From: Notolepis coatsorum | Lineage: Eukaryota; Chordata; Actinopteri; Aulopiformes; Paralepididae | Assembly (NCBI GenBank): GCA_963971535.1 | Contig: OZ020601.1 | Span: forward strand, 23,199,835-23,263,834 | Direction: 5' to 3' | DNA length: 64,000 nucleotides | Shown: one piece after another, positions 22,333 through 36,779 of the stretch | Numbering within the stretch: position 1 is the stretch's first letter | Layout of the letters: each line of letters opens with the position of its first letter | Notes under the pieces: model-generated | The model's input: only the letters and a program-made list of their open reading frames with translations | What the model was told of the DNA's origin: nothing | Databases searched by the model: none | Program-made: the position numbers and the translations under genes

Positions 22333-22811
22333 GTTCTCTCGGAGGTCGGAGGTCGGTTGGCAGTGGCACTGGGTTACAGCGCTACTTCCTACAACACCAG
22401 TTGCGACCGAGTGAGCAGGGGGGAAAGCCATTTTCAAATGTGTCTATGACAACGCTAACCCATCCTCTACTTATAATCCTAGGTCTCAAGGATGCCCACT
22501 GTGACATCATCAGTGCAGCACATGCTCTGCCCTCCTGCCAAAACCCCATCTTTACGCCCTCTCTCTCACAGTTCACTGCAGCAGTGCACTGCATCATCGT
22601 CTCATCCTGGGCTTAGTGCAAAGCAGAGAACCGGGGCGGGAGGAAGAGGAGGGAAAGGAAGAGGAGGGAGAGGCAGAGCAAGAGAGAGAATAACGGATGG
22701 ATGAAAATGGGAGAACAAATTGAAAGCAATGGTAGAGGCTGGTCTGTCTCACTCCTTCCTGCTCTGTCTCACTCCTCCCTGCTCTGTCTCCCTCTACTTC
22801 CCTCATGCACG

Positions 22812-22848
<37 letters not shown>

Positions 22849-23092
22849 CATCGCCGTCTCTCACATAATCACAACCTCGTCTCCCACAGCTCTCACAACA
22901 CAAACACTCACCACACTTTGTCTGGTTTCTTTTGGTTAGATTAGATTCTCTCAAACTAAAACACAGTGATGAGAGTAGATATTGTTATGTTAAGATAATC
23001 TACCGTTTAAGAAACTGAACGCCTACACTGACTAAATGTATTGTTTGCATGAAAGTAAGAGTCACAATGTATCCCATCACTGAATACGTTGG
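22333..23092. other. Non-coding, with a (CA)n run
   Basis: No exon with splice sites is recognised. Contents are a G/A-rich stretch at 22630-22690, CTCACTCCTTCCTGCTCTGT repeated at 22746-22788 and a (CA)n run at 22815-22844. Confidence 0.5.
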
Positions 23093-25408
23093 CTGTAGCA
23101 GTAGTAAAGCAGTAGTATAACAGTAGTATAACAGTAGTATAACAGTAGTAAAGCAGTAGTATAACAGTAGTATAGCAGTAGTAAAGCAGTAGTATAACAG
23201 TAGTATAGCAGTAGTACAGCAGTAGTATAACAGTAGTATAGCAGTAGTATAACAGTATTACAGCAGTAGTATAACAGTAGTATAACAGTAGTACAGCAGT
23301 AGTATAACAGTAGTATAGCAGTAGTATAACAGTAGTATAGCAGTAGTATAACAGTATTACAGCAGTAGTATAACAGTAGTATAACAGTAGTACAGCAGTA
23401 GTATAACAGTAGTATAACAGTATTACAGCAGTAGTATAACAGTAGTATAACAGTAGTACAGCAGTAGTATAACAGTAGTATAGCAGTAGTATAACAGTAG
23501 TATAACAGTAGTACAGCAGTAGTATAACAGTAGTATAGCAGTAGTATAACAGTATTACAGCAGTAGTAAAGCAGTAGTATAGCAGTAGTATAACAGTAGT
23601 ACAGCCGTAGTATAGCAGTAGTATAGCAGTAGTACAGCGGTAGTATAACAGTAGTATAGCATACAGTAGTATAACAGTAGTATAACAGTAGTATAACAGT
23701 AGTATAACAGTAGTAAAGCAGTAGTATAACAGTAGTATAGCAGTAGTACAGCAGTAGTATAACAGTAGTACAGCAGTAGTATAACAGTAGTATAGCAGTA
23801 ATATAACAGTAGTATAACAGTAGTATAGCAGTAGTATAACAGTAGTATAACAGTAGTATAACAGTAGTACAGCAGTAGTATAACAGTAGTATAGCAGTAG
23901 TATAACAGTAGTATAACAGTAGTATAACAGTAGTATAGCAGTAGTAAAGCAGTAGTATAACAGTAGTATAACAGTAATATAACAGTAGTATAACAGTAGT
24001 ACAGCAGTAGTATAACAGTAGTATAGCAGTAGTATAACAGTAGTAAAGCAGTAGTATAACAGTAGTAAAGCAGTAGTATAACAGTAGTATAACAGTAGTA
24101 TAACAGTAGTATAACAGTAGTATATCAGTAGTACAGCAGTAGTATAACAGTAGTACAGCAGTAGTATAACAGTAGTATAACAGTAGTAAAGCAGTAGTAT
24201 AACAGTAGTATAACAGTAGTATAACAGTAGTAAAGCAGTAGTATAACAGTAGTAAAGCAGTAGTATAACAGTAGTATAACAGTAGTAAAGCAGTAGTATA
24301 ACAGTAGTAAAGCAGTAGTATAACAGTAGTATAACAGTAGTATAACAGTAGTATAACAGTAGTATAACAGTAGTATAACAGTAGTACAGCAGTAGTATAA
24401 CAGTAGTATAGCAGTAGTATAACAGTAGTAAAGCAGTAGTATAACAGTAGTATAGCAGTAGTATAACAGTAGTATAGCAGTAGTAAAGCAGTAGTATAAC
24501 AGTAGTATAGCAGTAGTATAACAGTAGTATAACAGTAGTATAACAGTAGTATAACAGTAGTAAAGCAGTAGTATAACAGTAGTATAACAGTAGTATAAAA
24601 GTAGTAAATCAGTAGTATAACAGTAGTAAAGCAGTAGTATAACAGTAGTATAACAGTAGTATAACAGTAGTATAACAGTAGTATATCAGTAGTACAGCAG
24701 TAGTATAACAGTAGTATAACAGTAGTATAACAGTAGTATAGCAGTAGTATAACAGTAGTAAAGCAGTAGTATAACAGTAGTATAACAGTAGTATAACAGT
24801 AGTAAAGCAGTAGTATAACAGTAGTATAGCAGTAGTACAGCAGTAGTACAACAGTAGTATAACAGTAGTATAACAGTAGTACAGCAGTAGTATAACAGTA
24901 GTATAACAGTAGTATAACAGTAGTATAACAGTAGTAAAGCAGTAGTATAACAGTAGTAAAGCAGTAGTATAACAGTAGTATAGCAGTAGTATAACAGTAG
25001 TATAACAGTAGTAAAGCAGTAGTATAACAGTAGTATAACAGTAGTATAACAGTAGTAAAGCAGTAGTATAACAGTAGTATAGCAGTAGTACAGCAGTAGT
25101 ACAACAGTAGTATAACAGTAGTATAACAGTAGTACAGCAGTAGTATAACAGTAGTATAGCAGTAGTATAACAGTAGTATAACAGTAGTAAAGCAGTAGTA
25201 TAACAGTAGTAAAGCAGTAGTATAACAGTAGTATAACAGTAGTAAAGCAGTAGTATAACAGTAATATAACAGTAGTAAAGCAGTAGTATAACAGTAGTAT
25301 AACAGTAGTAAAGCAGTAGTATAACAGTAATATAACAGTAGTACAGCAGTAGTATAACAGTAGTATAGCAGTAGTATAACAGTAGTATAGCAGTAGTATA
25401 ACAGTAGT
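23093..25408. repeat. 11-bp minisatellite, left part (about 210 copies)
   Basis: The unit is CAGTAGTATAA, with AG, AAG or CAG in place of the final TAA part. Because 11 is not a multiple of three and the minus-strand unit contains no stop in any phase, the minus strand stays open for hundreds of codons (repeat YYCYTTVILLL). It is not a gene. The array is split by the BEL/Pao element and resumes at 34134. The 5-bp duplication GTAGT (25404-25408) is part of the unit. Confidence 0.97.
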
Positions 25409-27047
25409 TGTTGTGAAGGATCAGATTAAACCGAATATCGCTGCTGTCGGGACAAAACCTCATAACTCCATTTTTTTATTTTTTTTTTATTATATAAATC
25501 AACTCCGTAGATCATCCTCCATATGTGTGTGTGGGTTTTACAAAGTTTAAACAATGGGAAAGCATTAAACCGATCATCTGTCTAAACCTCCTAACTCTAT
25601 TCACCCTCAAATCTGTGTTAGTTTTTTTCATCTGCTGAAAAGTTGGGTTTTTGGAGTTATGAGGTTTTGTCCCGACAGCAGCGATATATATATTTATTTA
25701 TGGATATATATTTAATAGTATTTGTATATCGTTTGATATCCCTTGTATATTCCTTGTACATATACACTGAATATCCCTTTATTCTACTACAGCCCATAAT
25801 AGTTCATTCTCTTATTGGACAAAAGGACCAGGCGCCAGGGACAAGCCCCTGGCGTTCAAGTTCAAAGGTACCGACGAGACATGCCTTTACTAGCCTCAGC
25901 TCCGCGCAGGAATACGGCTACCGAAAGCAGAGCGGCACTACTTGTCCACTGTGCATATAAATATGGCGCAAGAAATGTAGAATTCCTCTTAGTCCTTTAC
26001 CCTTCTACCCAACTAAGTAACAAGACGTGAAGCCTCACCCCACGATACCGCGTGCGGTGTAGTACGGCCTGTTTGGCCTTAGAATAGCAGTGAGACCTCG
26101 TGCGAATTAATAGCTGAATTGCCAGAGTTTGGCACCGTATTTCTATTAAGTAATAATAGTCTATTATGTATGGTGCATCGTTCGGTTAGAGTTCTAAAGT
26201 GAGCAGCACCCCCATCGTTTCCTCGCGTTATCTAGAGTCTTAACCAGGTTGGGCAGACCACGCGTGGTGCTTTCATCCGAGGAGTTCTAGGTGAGGACGA
26301 GTGGACCTGCACATTGGATTACCTACCCCGACGACTGCTGAGCCCTATACGGCATGGAATATCTATTTGCTTTGGTGCTTTGATTTGTGGAGCGGATAAT
26401 CGCCAACACCGGTGAGTGTTGGATTTACCCCGAGAGGAGCCAAGGTGAGACGGCGCTCAGACCAGACTGAGGTCGCCTCGCTTCTTCTTCGTTGTGGACC
26501 GACAGCGACAGCTACAGCTATCGTCTACAAGAGAGCCCAAGTGTATTCATCTGCGGATCAAGGTTCTACGGGCACTGTGTTCTGTACCTGGACTCTCCCT
26601 AGAAATCGTTGACCAGACGGGATACAGCCGACGGCTCTCCTACCCCCCCTACTGGCTTACAACCGGCGGGACCCCTTCAGTATATTATCCAGCTATAATT
26701 ATTAAGTGACCATCGCTATAATCCCCTAAGAGCCAGGTTGTATACTTGCTTCCTGTGTAACCAGAGATTGGACATTCAGTGTTGATTTGCATACGAGTAC
26801 TCATTTGCCTTACAAGAGCATTCAATTCAAATCATAAATGTAATAAGTAACTATTATATGTACCTTTTGCTATATATTAAATATTTGACTATTACCTTTG
26901 TGTGGACCTGATTTCATATGTGGGAAAGTGTTCATCATACTTAGATATCGTGTACTGTATGGCCAGTAATTAAAGTACATAAAGCGGTAGTGGTTTAATG
27001 ATACCATACTTATCAATACAGTCAGGGAATTGTACCCCTCAGTTACA
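25409..27047 (+). repeat. 5' LTR of BEL/Pao copy A (carries a MITE)
   Basis: Begins TGTTGTGAAGG and ends CCCTCAGTTACA. Without the 247-bp MITE and its duplicated TA it is 1,390 bp, the same as the 3' LTR. GCATATAAATATGG near 25955 is a plausible TATA element. Confidence 0.95.
25438..25684. mobile_element. Tc1/mariner-type MITE inside the LTR
   Basis: A 247-bp element with perfect 33-bp terminal inverted repeats starting TCGCTGCTGTCGGGACAAAA (25438-25470, complement at 25652-25684). It is flanked by TA (25436-25437 and 25685-25686). The 3' LTR preserves the empty site exactly (CCGAATATATATATTTATTT), so the boundaries are certain. No coding capacity. It inserted after the LTR element was in place. 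Confidence 0.92.
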
Positions 27048-27049
27048 AT

Positions 27050-27066
27050 TGGTCCTTCGAGCCGGA
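27050..27066 (+). other. Primer binding site (tRNA-Tyr type), copy A
   Basis: TGGTCCTTCGAGCCGGA starts two bases after the 5' LTR. Its complement, TCCGGCTCGAAGGACCA, matches the 3' end of vertebrate tRNA-Tyr (acceptor CCTTCGA pairing partner plus CCA), from memory of tRNA sequences. Confidence 0.75.
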
Positions 27067-27115
27067 GGGTAATTAGTGTAATATTAATATAGTGGTATTA
27101 ATATTGAAATGGCCT

Positions 27116-30100
27116 ATGATGAACACTCCACGAAACGGTCCTCCTAAAGTAGAACGCCCGCAACGTAGACGACAGCCACCTCAGTACTTAGAGGATTACG
27201 CTGTCAGTAAACTACCTAGCCTTCTACAAAAAGTAGAAAGTAAAATTATGTCCGACCCTATCAACCAGGATACCCCGACCACAGAGGCCCTAGTGGGTTC
27301 TAATGTAACTGACCAAGCTCACGGTGGGGACCAGGAGGGAACTGACACGACTTTACCCCCCGCCAATACCGAAGAAGTAGTCCCCCCAGAGCTCCGGGAG
27401 GAAGACAACCCTCCAGAGGTGGAACTCTGCACGGAACAAGATGAGGAGAGCGCCGAGGAGATAGAGCTCCAGGACTCCCCAACGAGTACAGCCAGGAGCG
27501 GCTCACCTCTACAAGCGTCTTCCCCCAGCGAGGCGGAGAGGATGCTGTCACAGGCGTTCTTCGCCAGCCTGACAGCCTCTACCGAACGCGATCGACTTCA
27601 GGGTGAACGCGATCGACTTCAGGGTGAACGCGATCGACTCCAAGCACAGACGCTTAGCGAGCGCGAACAACTCCAAGCGCAGCAACGGAGCGAAGAAGAG
27701 CACATACGTCTGGAGCTGAGACGCCTTCAGACGGAAGAGAATATGGCAAGAGACCGGGCCGACACCCAGCGTGCCGCTGCCGGTGCCCAAAGAGAAGCCG
27801 ATCTCACCAAGCGCGACGCCGAGCGCGACAGACTACAAGGCGAGCGCGACAGACTACAAGCCGAGCGCGACAGACTACAAGCGCAGCTAATGGAGCAGCT
27901 GATCACCAGGGCAACACCCCCTCCCTCCACAAGGGGTTCCAGAGCCTCGTCAAGACACACGTCAAGGGCACCCTCCCCTAACCGAGCAGGCGACCTTGAA
28001 CTCGACCACCAGAGAGAGTCTACACCCCCCTCCGAACTCATTCCCCGACCGGTCCAAGTGAGACCCAGCTACAAGGAAGGAACGGCGGACACCGCGGAGA
28101 GGCTAAATAGACGACTACAAGATTTAGGTGACCTGGCAGAAGAAGAAGAGGGAGAAGAGGAGAGTCAAGCCCGACAGCAGCACATTACTCCACAGGACCA
28201 GGAGGTCCAGTACAGCCCAGGCTATACCCCCGCGGCTCTGCGCTACAGACCCCCGACTCGATTCACGGGTGAGCATGACGCACGACCAGTCCCGAGGAAT
28301 AGCACCTGGACCAGCGGGCCATGGTACCCTGCCAGTACCAGCCCACCGAGAGGCGTAAGAAGAGACTCGCCCAGGAGGCCTCTCTCCCAACGCTCACCGA
28401 TGTGCCAGCCATCCATGGCGTCATACATTGGCACACCGACGTTTCCAGACTTCACCCATGAGAATCGAGCACAGTACACGGAGCTCCGGATGTGCTTAGA
28501 GACAATGATGGTGGAAGATGACCGCTGAAGAAGTAAGCCACTGGATAAAGTCCAACAGGCGCTGTTACCGATGTGCGCGCAGTCACATGGCAGCCGAGTG
28601 CCGCCTAAAGAAGAAGTGTAGTCGGTGTGACGGAGCCCATCTGGATGTCCTACACGACAGTAACAAAAGAAAGCCTGCACCATCCCACAGCACAAAGGCA
28701 AGTGTTATGTACATTGACCCCGCTAGCAGCAGCGGCGCCCAGGTGCTCTTAAAGGTGGTCCGTGTAACCCTGAGTTACCAAGACAAGATCATGGACACTT
28801 ACGCCGTCCTTGATGACGGGTCAGAGAAGACCCTTCTCCTCGCGTCCGCTGCGGCCCAGCTGGGGCTACGGGGGAGCGAGAACCAGATGACTATTCGGAC
28901 AATAAGACGAGATCTAAAGACGATAAAGGGCGAGAATGTCTCCTTCACTATCGCAGCAAGCGGGCAGCCAGAGAGACGGTACAGGATTACTAATGCTTTC
29001 ACCAGCCAAGAAATAGGACTATCGCAGTACACCTACCCCATCGCCAAGCTGATGGAGAAATATGTGCACCTGCGTCAACTTCCTATCCCGCTCATAGACG
29101 GCGCCACCCCGACCCTGCTGATAGGCTCCGACCATGCAGACCTCATAGTCCCGATAGACCGGGTCCATACAGGACCCAGAGGTTGTCCTGCAGCAGTCGA
29201 GACCCGCCTAGGATGGACGTTACAAGGCCCCCTCGCCAAGTCTCTTAACCGAACAGCAGCCACTAGCTGCCTCCACTCCAGAGCGACAGAAGGAGACACC
29301 ACACTCCTGCAGCATGTAGAGAGGCTATGGACACTAGAGACAATGCCCTTTAAGAACGAAAAGAAAGACATTCGTTCTAAGGAAGATATCTACGCTATAG
29401 CCCTCCTCGAGCACGGGACAAAGAGAGTCAACGTCAACGGAGTGATGAGATACGCAACTCCACCCCTGAGGCGAGAGGGAATGCCCACCTTTCGTGCTAC
29501 AAAAGAGGCGACGGAGCGGTATCTATTGAACACAGAGCGGCGCCTAGCCAAAGACCCCGCTCAAGAAGCTGTGTACCGCGCTGAGATTAACAAATTAATC
29601 ACAGCGGGACACATAAAGAAAATTGACATTAAAGAGGCCGATCAGACGACCGAATCATGGTACGTGCCGCACCACAAGGTCCACCACAACGGCAAGGATC
29701 GCATTGTGTTTAACTGCAGCTACCAGATCGGATCACAAAATCTGAATAAAGAACTCTTGGCCGGCCCAACACTCGGCCCCTCCCTACTAGGCGTGCTACT
29801 ACGCTTCCGCCAGGACAAGGTGGCTATCAGCGGCGACATCAAAGGGATGTTCCTGCAGGTGAGGCTAGTGGAGGAGGACAAGCCCCTGCTGCGGTTCCTA
29901 TGGAGAGAGAGGATCGGAGATGAGCACCCAACCATCTATCAATGGGAAGTCCTCCCTTTCGGAACCACATGCAGCCCATGCTGTGCTACGTTTGCACTGC
30001 AAAAGCACGTCGCAGAGGACCCAGCAGCAGATGAAGAGGTCCAACAAAGTGTGACAAATAGTTTCTACGTGGACAACTGTTTACAAAGCGTCTCGACGCC

Positions 30101-32650
30101 AGAATAAGCCGAGGCTCTCCTACTCAAGCTCCGCGCCTCCCTGATCAAAGGCGGCTTTGATCTCAGGCAGTGGGCCAGCAGCGACCCGCAAGTACTGCGC
30201 CGCCTCTCCCCCGAGGACAAGGCCGCGAGCAGCGATACTTGGATGGCGACCATCCCAGGAGAAGCCCAAGAAATGACACTAGGACTAGTCTGGCGCTTCA
30301 AAACAGACTCGCTCCATTATAGACACAAACCCCTGATCAAGGAGCAGGGAAGGTCGACGGCAATACCGACCACCAGACGGAGTGTATACAGAACACTCGC
30401 CAGACAATATGACCCGTTGGGATGTATTCTACCTTACACCACCAGGGCAAAGATGATTGTAAGAGCGCTATGGGACAAAGACCAGGGCTGGGACGATCCC
30501 ATACCCGAACACCTTGCATCCACATGGAGAGAGTGGGAGACGGAACTCCGCTCACTCCCCGGTGTTAATATACGCCGCAGCTACTTCCCACCCACAGTGA
30601 GGCCAGAGACATGCAAGATCGACCTGCACGTATTCAGCGACGCCTCCGAAGTAGCCTACGGTTCGGTGGCTTACTTGCGTGCCCAAGAGGAGGGAGGAGA
30701 AATACATACTGCTTTCATCCTGGCTCGCTCAAGAATAGCCCCACGCAAGCAACAATCTATCCCGCGCCTAGAGCTCTGCGCAGCCCTAGCAGGAGCGCAG
30801 CTCGCCACGTTAATCCAACGTGAACTCACCATTCCGGTGCAAAGAACAATCTTGTGGTCAGACTCCACGACCGTACTCACATGGATCCGGTCTGATTCGT
30901 GCAGATACAAGGTCTTCGTGGGAGTCAGAGTCACCGAGATTCAAGAGTTAACAGAAGTAACCAGCTGGCGGTGTGTGGACACCAAACACAACCCAGCTGA
31001 CGTCATCACCCGGGGAGTGTCCCTGGATGACCTCACCCGTCCCAACCTCTGCAGTGACGGGCCAGAGTTCCTCGGGCTCCCCGAGGAAGAGTGGCCTGCA
31101 CCCACCCCACGGGAGGCGAGCAAGGAGGAGGCAGAGAACAGGATACCTATGTTCTGTGGGTTGACACACACACTCGTCCCCACAGACCCGGTTCTGGACG
31201 ATTGCCTCGCCCTAGAGAGTGCGCAGCTAAAGACATTTCTGTGGCACCACCCAGAGGTTCAGCCCACAACTGACATTTCAGCAGCTGACTACGAAGAGGC
31301 AGAGCTCCTTCTACTACAACGAGCCCAGAGAGACTCGTTCCCCGATGGGCTAGCTTGTCTGCAGGGGGCGAGGCCCGTCCCATCAGACAGCGGACTGCTT
31401 CACCTGGCCCCCGAGAGCGACGCCCATAATCTCATCAGAGTGGGTGGTCGTCTGCGGAGAGCCCCAGACCTACCAGATGACGTTAAGTACCCGATAGTCT
31501 TGAACAGCCGACACAAGGTCACAGAGCTGATCATAGAGAAATACGACGAGGATGTGCACCACGCAGGGGCAGAGAGAGTCTTCGCGGAGATCAGACGTCG
31601 TTATTGGATACTGCAAGGGAGAGAAGCAGTGCGGCGCTTCCAGCGAACCTGTCTAGACTGCCGTAAGTGGCGCGCGCAGCCCAGTATACCCCGGATGGCT
31701 GACCTACCTCCCTGTCGCCTCCGACTCGGCGACAAGCCCTTCCACTCCACCGGTATGGACTGTTTTGGCCCGCTGTATATAAAGAGAGGAAGAGGAACCG
31801 AGAAGCGGTGGGGTATTGTATTCAAATGCATGACCACCAGAGCGATACATATCGAACTCCTTCCAACCATGAGCACAGACTCATTCCTTATGGCCTTCCG
31901 AAGATTCACATCACGGAAAGGAAAACCGTCTACGTTGTTGTCTGATCACGGGACGGGGGAGAGCTGAGAGAGAGCTTCCAAGCTATGGGCCCAGAGCTTG
32001 GGACCCACCTCGCTCCATCCCAGATTGACTTCCAGTTTAATCCCCCGAACGCACCTCACTTCGGTGGAACCTGGGAACGAGAAGTACGTTCCATAAAGAC
32101 AGCCCTGTACGCCGTGCTTGGGGCCCAGACTGTGGCGGAAGAAGTCCTAATGACAGTCCTCACGGAGATCGAGGGAGTATTGAACTCAAAGCCCCTCGGT
32201 TACGTCTCAAGTGATGTAGCAGATGTCGACCCAGTCACCCCCAACACCCTCTTGATGGGGCGGCTGGACCCCGCGCTACCACAGACAATGTACAGGCCTG
32301 AAGAAGCGAACGGCCGAAGAATGTGGAGGTACAGTCAAGTACTGGCTGATAAGTTTTGGAGCAGCTTCCTACTCCACTACCTGCCGTCTCTACAGACCCG
32401 CCAGAGGTGGGTGAGGGAGAGAGACGGTTTGACAGAAGGAACAGTCGTCATGATCATCGACCGGTCACTACCCGGAGCTATGTGGCCGGCTGGCCGCGTA
32501 AGCGAGGTGATCACCGGTGCCGATGGAAGGGTCCGAGCAGCTGAAGTGCTCGTCCAAGGACGGACTTACACCCGACCCGTGGCGAGGCTAATAGAACTGC
32601 CAAGGCTCCCTGATGCTATTGATGACGACCATGACCCTATGACTTTGTGA
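27116..32650 (+). pseudogene. BEL/Pao gag-pol region, copy A (broken)
   Basis: Gag begins near MMNTPRN and has a charged coiled-coil region made of tandem RDRLQGE-type heptads. A nucleocapsid-like part follows with CYRCARSHMAAEC zinc knuckles. Pol domains in order are an aspartic protease (AVLDDGSEKTLL), a reverse transcriptase with the BEL-type FYVDN active site, RNase H (VFSDASEVAYGSVAYLR), an integrase zinc domain (HHAGAERVF ... CLDCRKW), an integrase core, and the family signature FNPPNAPHFGGTWEREV. A C-terminal domain follows. The region is not whole, with about three breaks, and is treated as a fossil. Confidence 0.9.
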
Positions 32651-32743
32651 GTTGACTGACCCTTACAGCGGACATTGAGTAGTGGACAGTGCGGTTAATC
32701 TGTCTCTGCTCAGCTAATTAGGTGGGACTAATTAGGGGGCGGC

Positions 32744-34133
32744 TGTTGTGAAGGATCAGATTAAACCGAATATATATATTTATTTATGGATATATATTTA
32801 ATAGTATTTGTATATCGTTTGATATCCCTTGTATATTCCTTGTACATATACACTGAATATCCCTTTATTCTACTACAGCCCATAATAGTTCATTCTCTTA
32901 TTGGACAAAAGGACCAGGCGCCAGGGACAAGCCCCTGGCGTTCAAGTTCAAAGGTACCGACGAGACATGCCTTTACTAGCCTCAGCTCCGCGCAGGAATA
33001 CGGCTACCGAAAGCAGAGCGGCACTACTTGTCCACTGTGCATATAAATATGGCGCAAGAAATGTAGAATTCCTCTTAGTCCTTTACCCTTCTACCCAACT
33101 AAGTAACAAGACGTGAAGCCTCACCCCACGATACCGCGTGCGGTGTAGTACGGCCTGTTTGGCCTTAGAATAGCAGTGAGACCTCGTGCGAATTAATAGC
33201 TGAATTGCCAGAGTTTGGCACCGTATTTCTATTAAGTAATAATAGTCTATTATGTATGGTGCATCGTTCGGTTAGAGTTCTAAAGTGAGCAGCACCCCCA
33301 TCGTTTCCTCGCGTTATCTAGAGTCTTAACCAGGTTGGGCAGACCACCGGTGGTGCTTTCATCCGAGGAGTTCTAGGTGAGGACGAGTGGACCTGCACAT
33401 TGGATTACCTACCCCGACGACTGCTGAGCCCTATACGGCATGGAATATCTATTTGCTTTGGTGCTTTGATTTGTGGAGCGGATAATCGCCAACACCGGTG
33501 AGTGTTGGATTTACCCCGAGAGGAGCCAAGGTGAGACGGTGCTCACACCAGACTGAGGTCGCCTCGCTTCTTCTTCGTTGTGGACCGACAGCGACAGCTA
33601 CAGCTATCGTCTACAAGAGAGCCCAAGTGTATTCATCTGCGGATCAAGGTTCTACGGGCACTGTGTTCTGTACCTGGACTCTCCCTAGAAATCGTTGACC
33701 AGACGGGATACAGCCGACGGCTCTCCTACCCCCTCTACTGGCTTACAACCGGCGGGACCCCTTCAGTATATTATCCAGCTATAATCATTAAGTGACCATC
33801 GCTATAATCCCCTAAGAGCCAGGTTGTATACTTGCTTCCTGTGTAACCAGAGATTGGACATTCAGTGTTGATTTGCATACGAGTACTCATTTGCCTTACA
33901 AGAGCATTCAATTCAAATCATAAATGTAATAAGTAACTATTATATGTACCTTTTGCTATATATTAAATATTTGACTATTACCTTTGTGTGGACCTGATTT
34001 CATATGTGGGAAAGTGTTCATCATACTTAGATATCGTGTACTGTATGGCCAGTAATTAAAGTACATAAAGCGGTAGTGGTTTAATGATACCATACTTATC
34101 AATACAGTCAGGGAATTGTACCCCTCAGTTACA
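32744..34133 (+). repeat. 3' LTR of BEL/Pao copy A
   Basis: A 1,390-bp LTR running from TGTTGTGAAGG to CCCTCAGTTACA. The purine-rich AGGGGGCGGC just before it serves as polypurine tract. It retains the MITE-free empty site. Confidence 0.95.
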
Positions 34134-35682
34134 GTAGTATAACAGTAGTATAACAGTAGTATAGCAGTAGTATAGCAGTAGTAAAGCAGTAGTATAACAG
34201 TAGTATAACAGTAGTACAGCAGTAGTATAGCAGTAGTATAGCAGTAGTATAGCAGTAGTACAGCAGTAGTATAACAGTAGTATAACAGTAGTATAACAGT
34301 AGTATAGCAGTAGTATAACAGTAGTATAGTAGTAGTATAACAGTAGTAAAGCAGTAGTATAACAGTAGTATAACAGTAGTATAACAGTAGTAAAGCAGTA
34401 GTATAACAGTAGTATAGCAGTAGTATAACAGTAGTATAGCAGTAGTATAACAGTAGTATAGCAGTAGTATAACAGTAGTACAGCAGTAGTATAACAGTAG
34501 TATAACAGTAGTATAACAGTAGTAAAGCAGTAGTATAACAGTAGTATAGCAGTAGTATAACAGTAGTACAGCAGTAGTATAACAGTAGTATAACAGTAGT
34601 ATAACAGTAGTATAGCAGTAGTATAACAGTAGTATAGCAGTAGTATAACAGTAGTATAGCAGTAGTATAACAGTAGTACAGCAGTAGTATAACAGTAGTA
34701 TAACAGTAGTATAACAGTAGTATAGCAGTAGTATAACAGTAGTATAACAGTAGTATAACAGTAGTATAGCAGTAGTATAACAGTAGTATAGCAGTAGTAT
34801 AACAGTAGTATAGCAGTAGTATAACAGTAGTACAGCAGTAGTATAACAGTAGTATAACAGTAGTATAACAGTAGTATAGCAGTAGTATAACAGTAGTATA
34901 GCAGTAGTATAACAGTAGTATAGCAGTAGTATAACAGTAGTACAGCAGTAGTATAACAGTAGTATAACAGTAGTATAACAGTAGTAAAGCAGTAGTATAA
35001 CAGTAGTATAACAGTAATATAACACTAGTAAAACAGTAGTATAACAGTAGTATAACAGTAGTATAACAGTAGTATAACAGTAATATAACAGTAGTATAGC
35101 AGTAGTATAACAGTAGTATAGCAGTAGTATAACAGTAGTATAACAGTAGTATAACAGTAATATAACAGTAGTATAGCAGTAGTATAACAGTAGTATAGCA
35201 GTAGTATAACAGTAGTATAACAGTAGTATAACAGTAGTATAACAGTAGTAAAGCAGTAGTATAACAGTAGTATAACAGTAATATAACAGTAGTATAGCAG
35301 TAGTATAACAGTAGTATAGCAGTAGTATAACAGTAGTATAACAGTAGTATAACAGTAGTATAACAGTAGTATAACAGTAGTACAGCAGTAGTATAACAGT
35401 AGTATAACAGTAGTAAAGCAGTAGTATAACAGTAGTATAACAGTAGTATAACAGTAGTAAAGCAGTAGTATAACAGTAGTATAGCAGTAGTACAGCAGTA
35501 GTATAACAGTAGTATAACAGTAGTAAAGCAGTAGTATAACAGTAGTATAGCAGTAGTACAGCAGTAGTATAACAGTAGTATAACAGTAGTATAGCAGTAG
35601 TATAACAGTAGTATAGCAGTAGTATAACAGTAGTACAGCAGTAGTATAGCAGTAGTATAGCAGTAGTATAGCAGTAGTGAAT
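34134..35682. repeat. 11-bp minisatellite, right part (about 140 copies)
   Basis: Same CAGTAGTATAA unit as 23093-25408, beginning with the GTAGT target duplication of the BEL/Pao copy. Together the halves form an array of about 3.9 kb and 350 units. The minus-strand open frame is an artefact of stop-free units. Confidence 0.97.
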
Positions 35683-36764
<1,082 letters not shown>

Positions 36765-36779
36765 CCAAGTGAGAGAGGG

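Larger units (their letters stand above)
25409..34133 (+). mobile_element. BEL/Pao LTR retrotransposon, copy A
   Basis: An 8.7-kb element on the plus strand. LTRs lie at 25409-27047 and 32744-34133. The target duplication GTAGT is at 25404-25408 and 34134-34138. A tRNA-Tyr-type primer site lies at 27050, gag-pol spans about 27116-32650, and a purine tract precedes the 3' LTR. Apart from the MITE in the 5' LTR, the two LTRs differ at only about six positions in 1,390, so the insertion is young. The coding region is broken, with about three breaks. It inserted into the 11-bp minisatellite. Confidence 0.95.

Noticed and set aside
23077-25463. Minus-strand ORFs of 675 and 284 codons
   Set aside because: They are readings of the stop-free 11-bp minisatellite (YYCYTTVILLL period), with no gene signals.
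27092-28528. Host coiled-coil protein
   Set aside because: The charged heptad-rich ORF is the Gag part of BEL/Pao copy A: it lies between the primer site and pol and has a counterpart in copy B.
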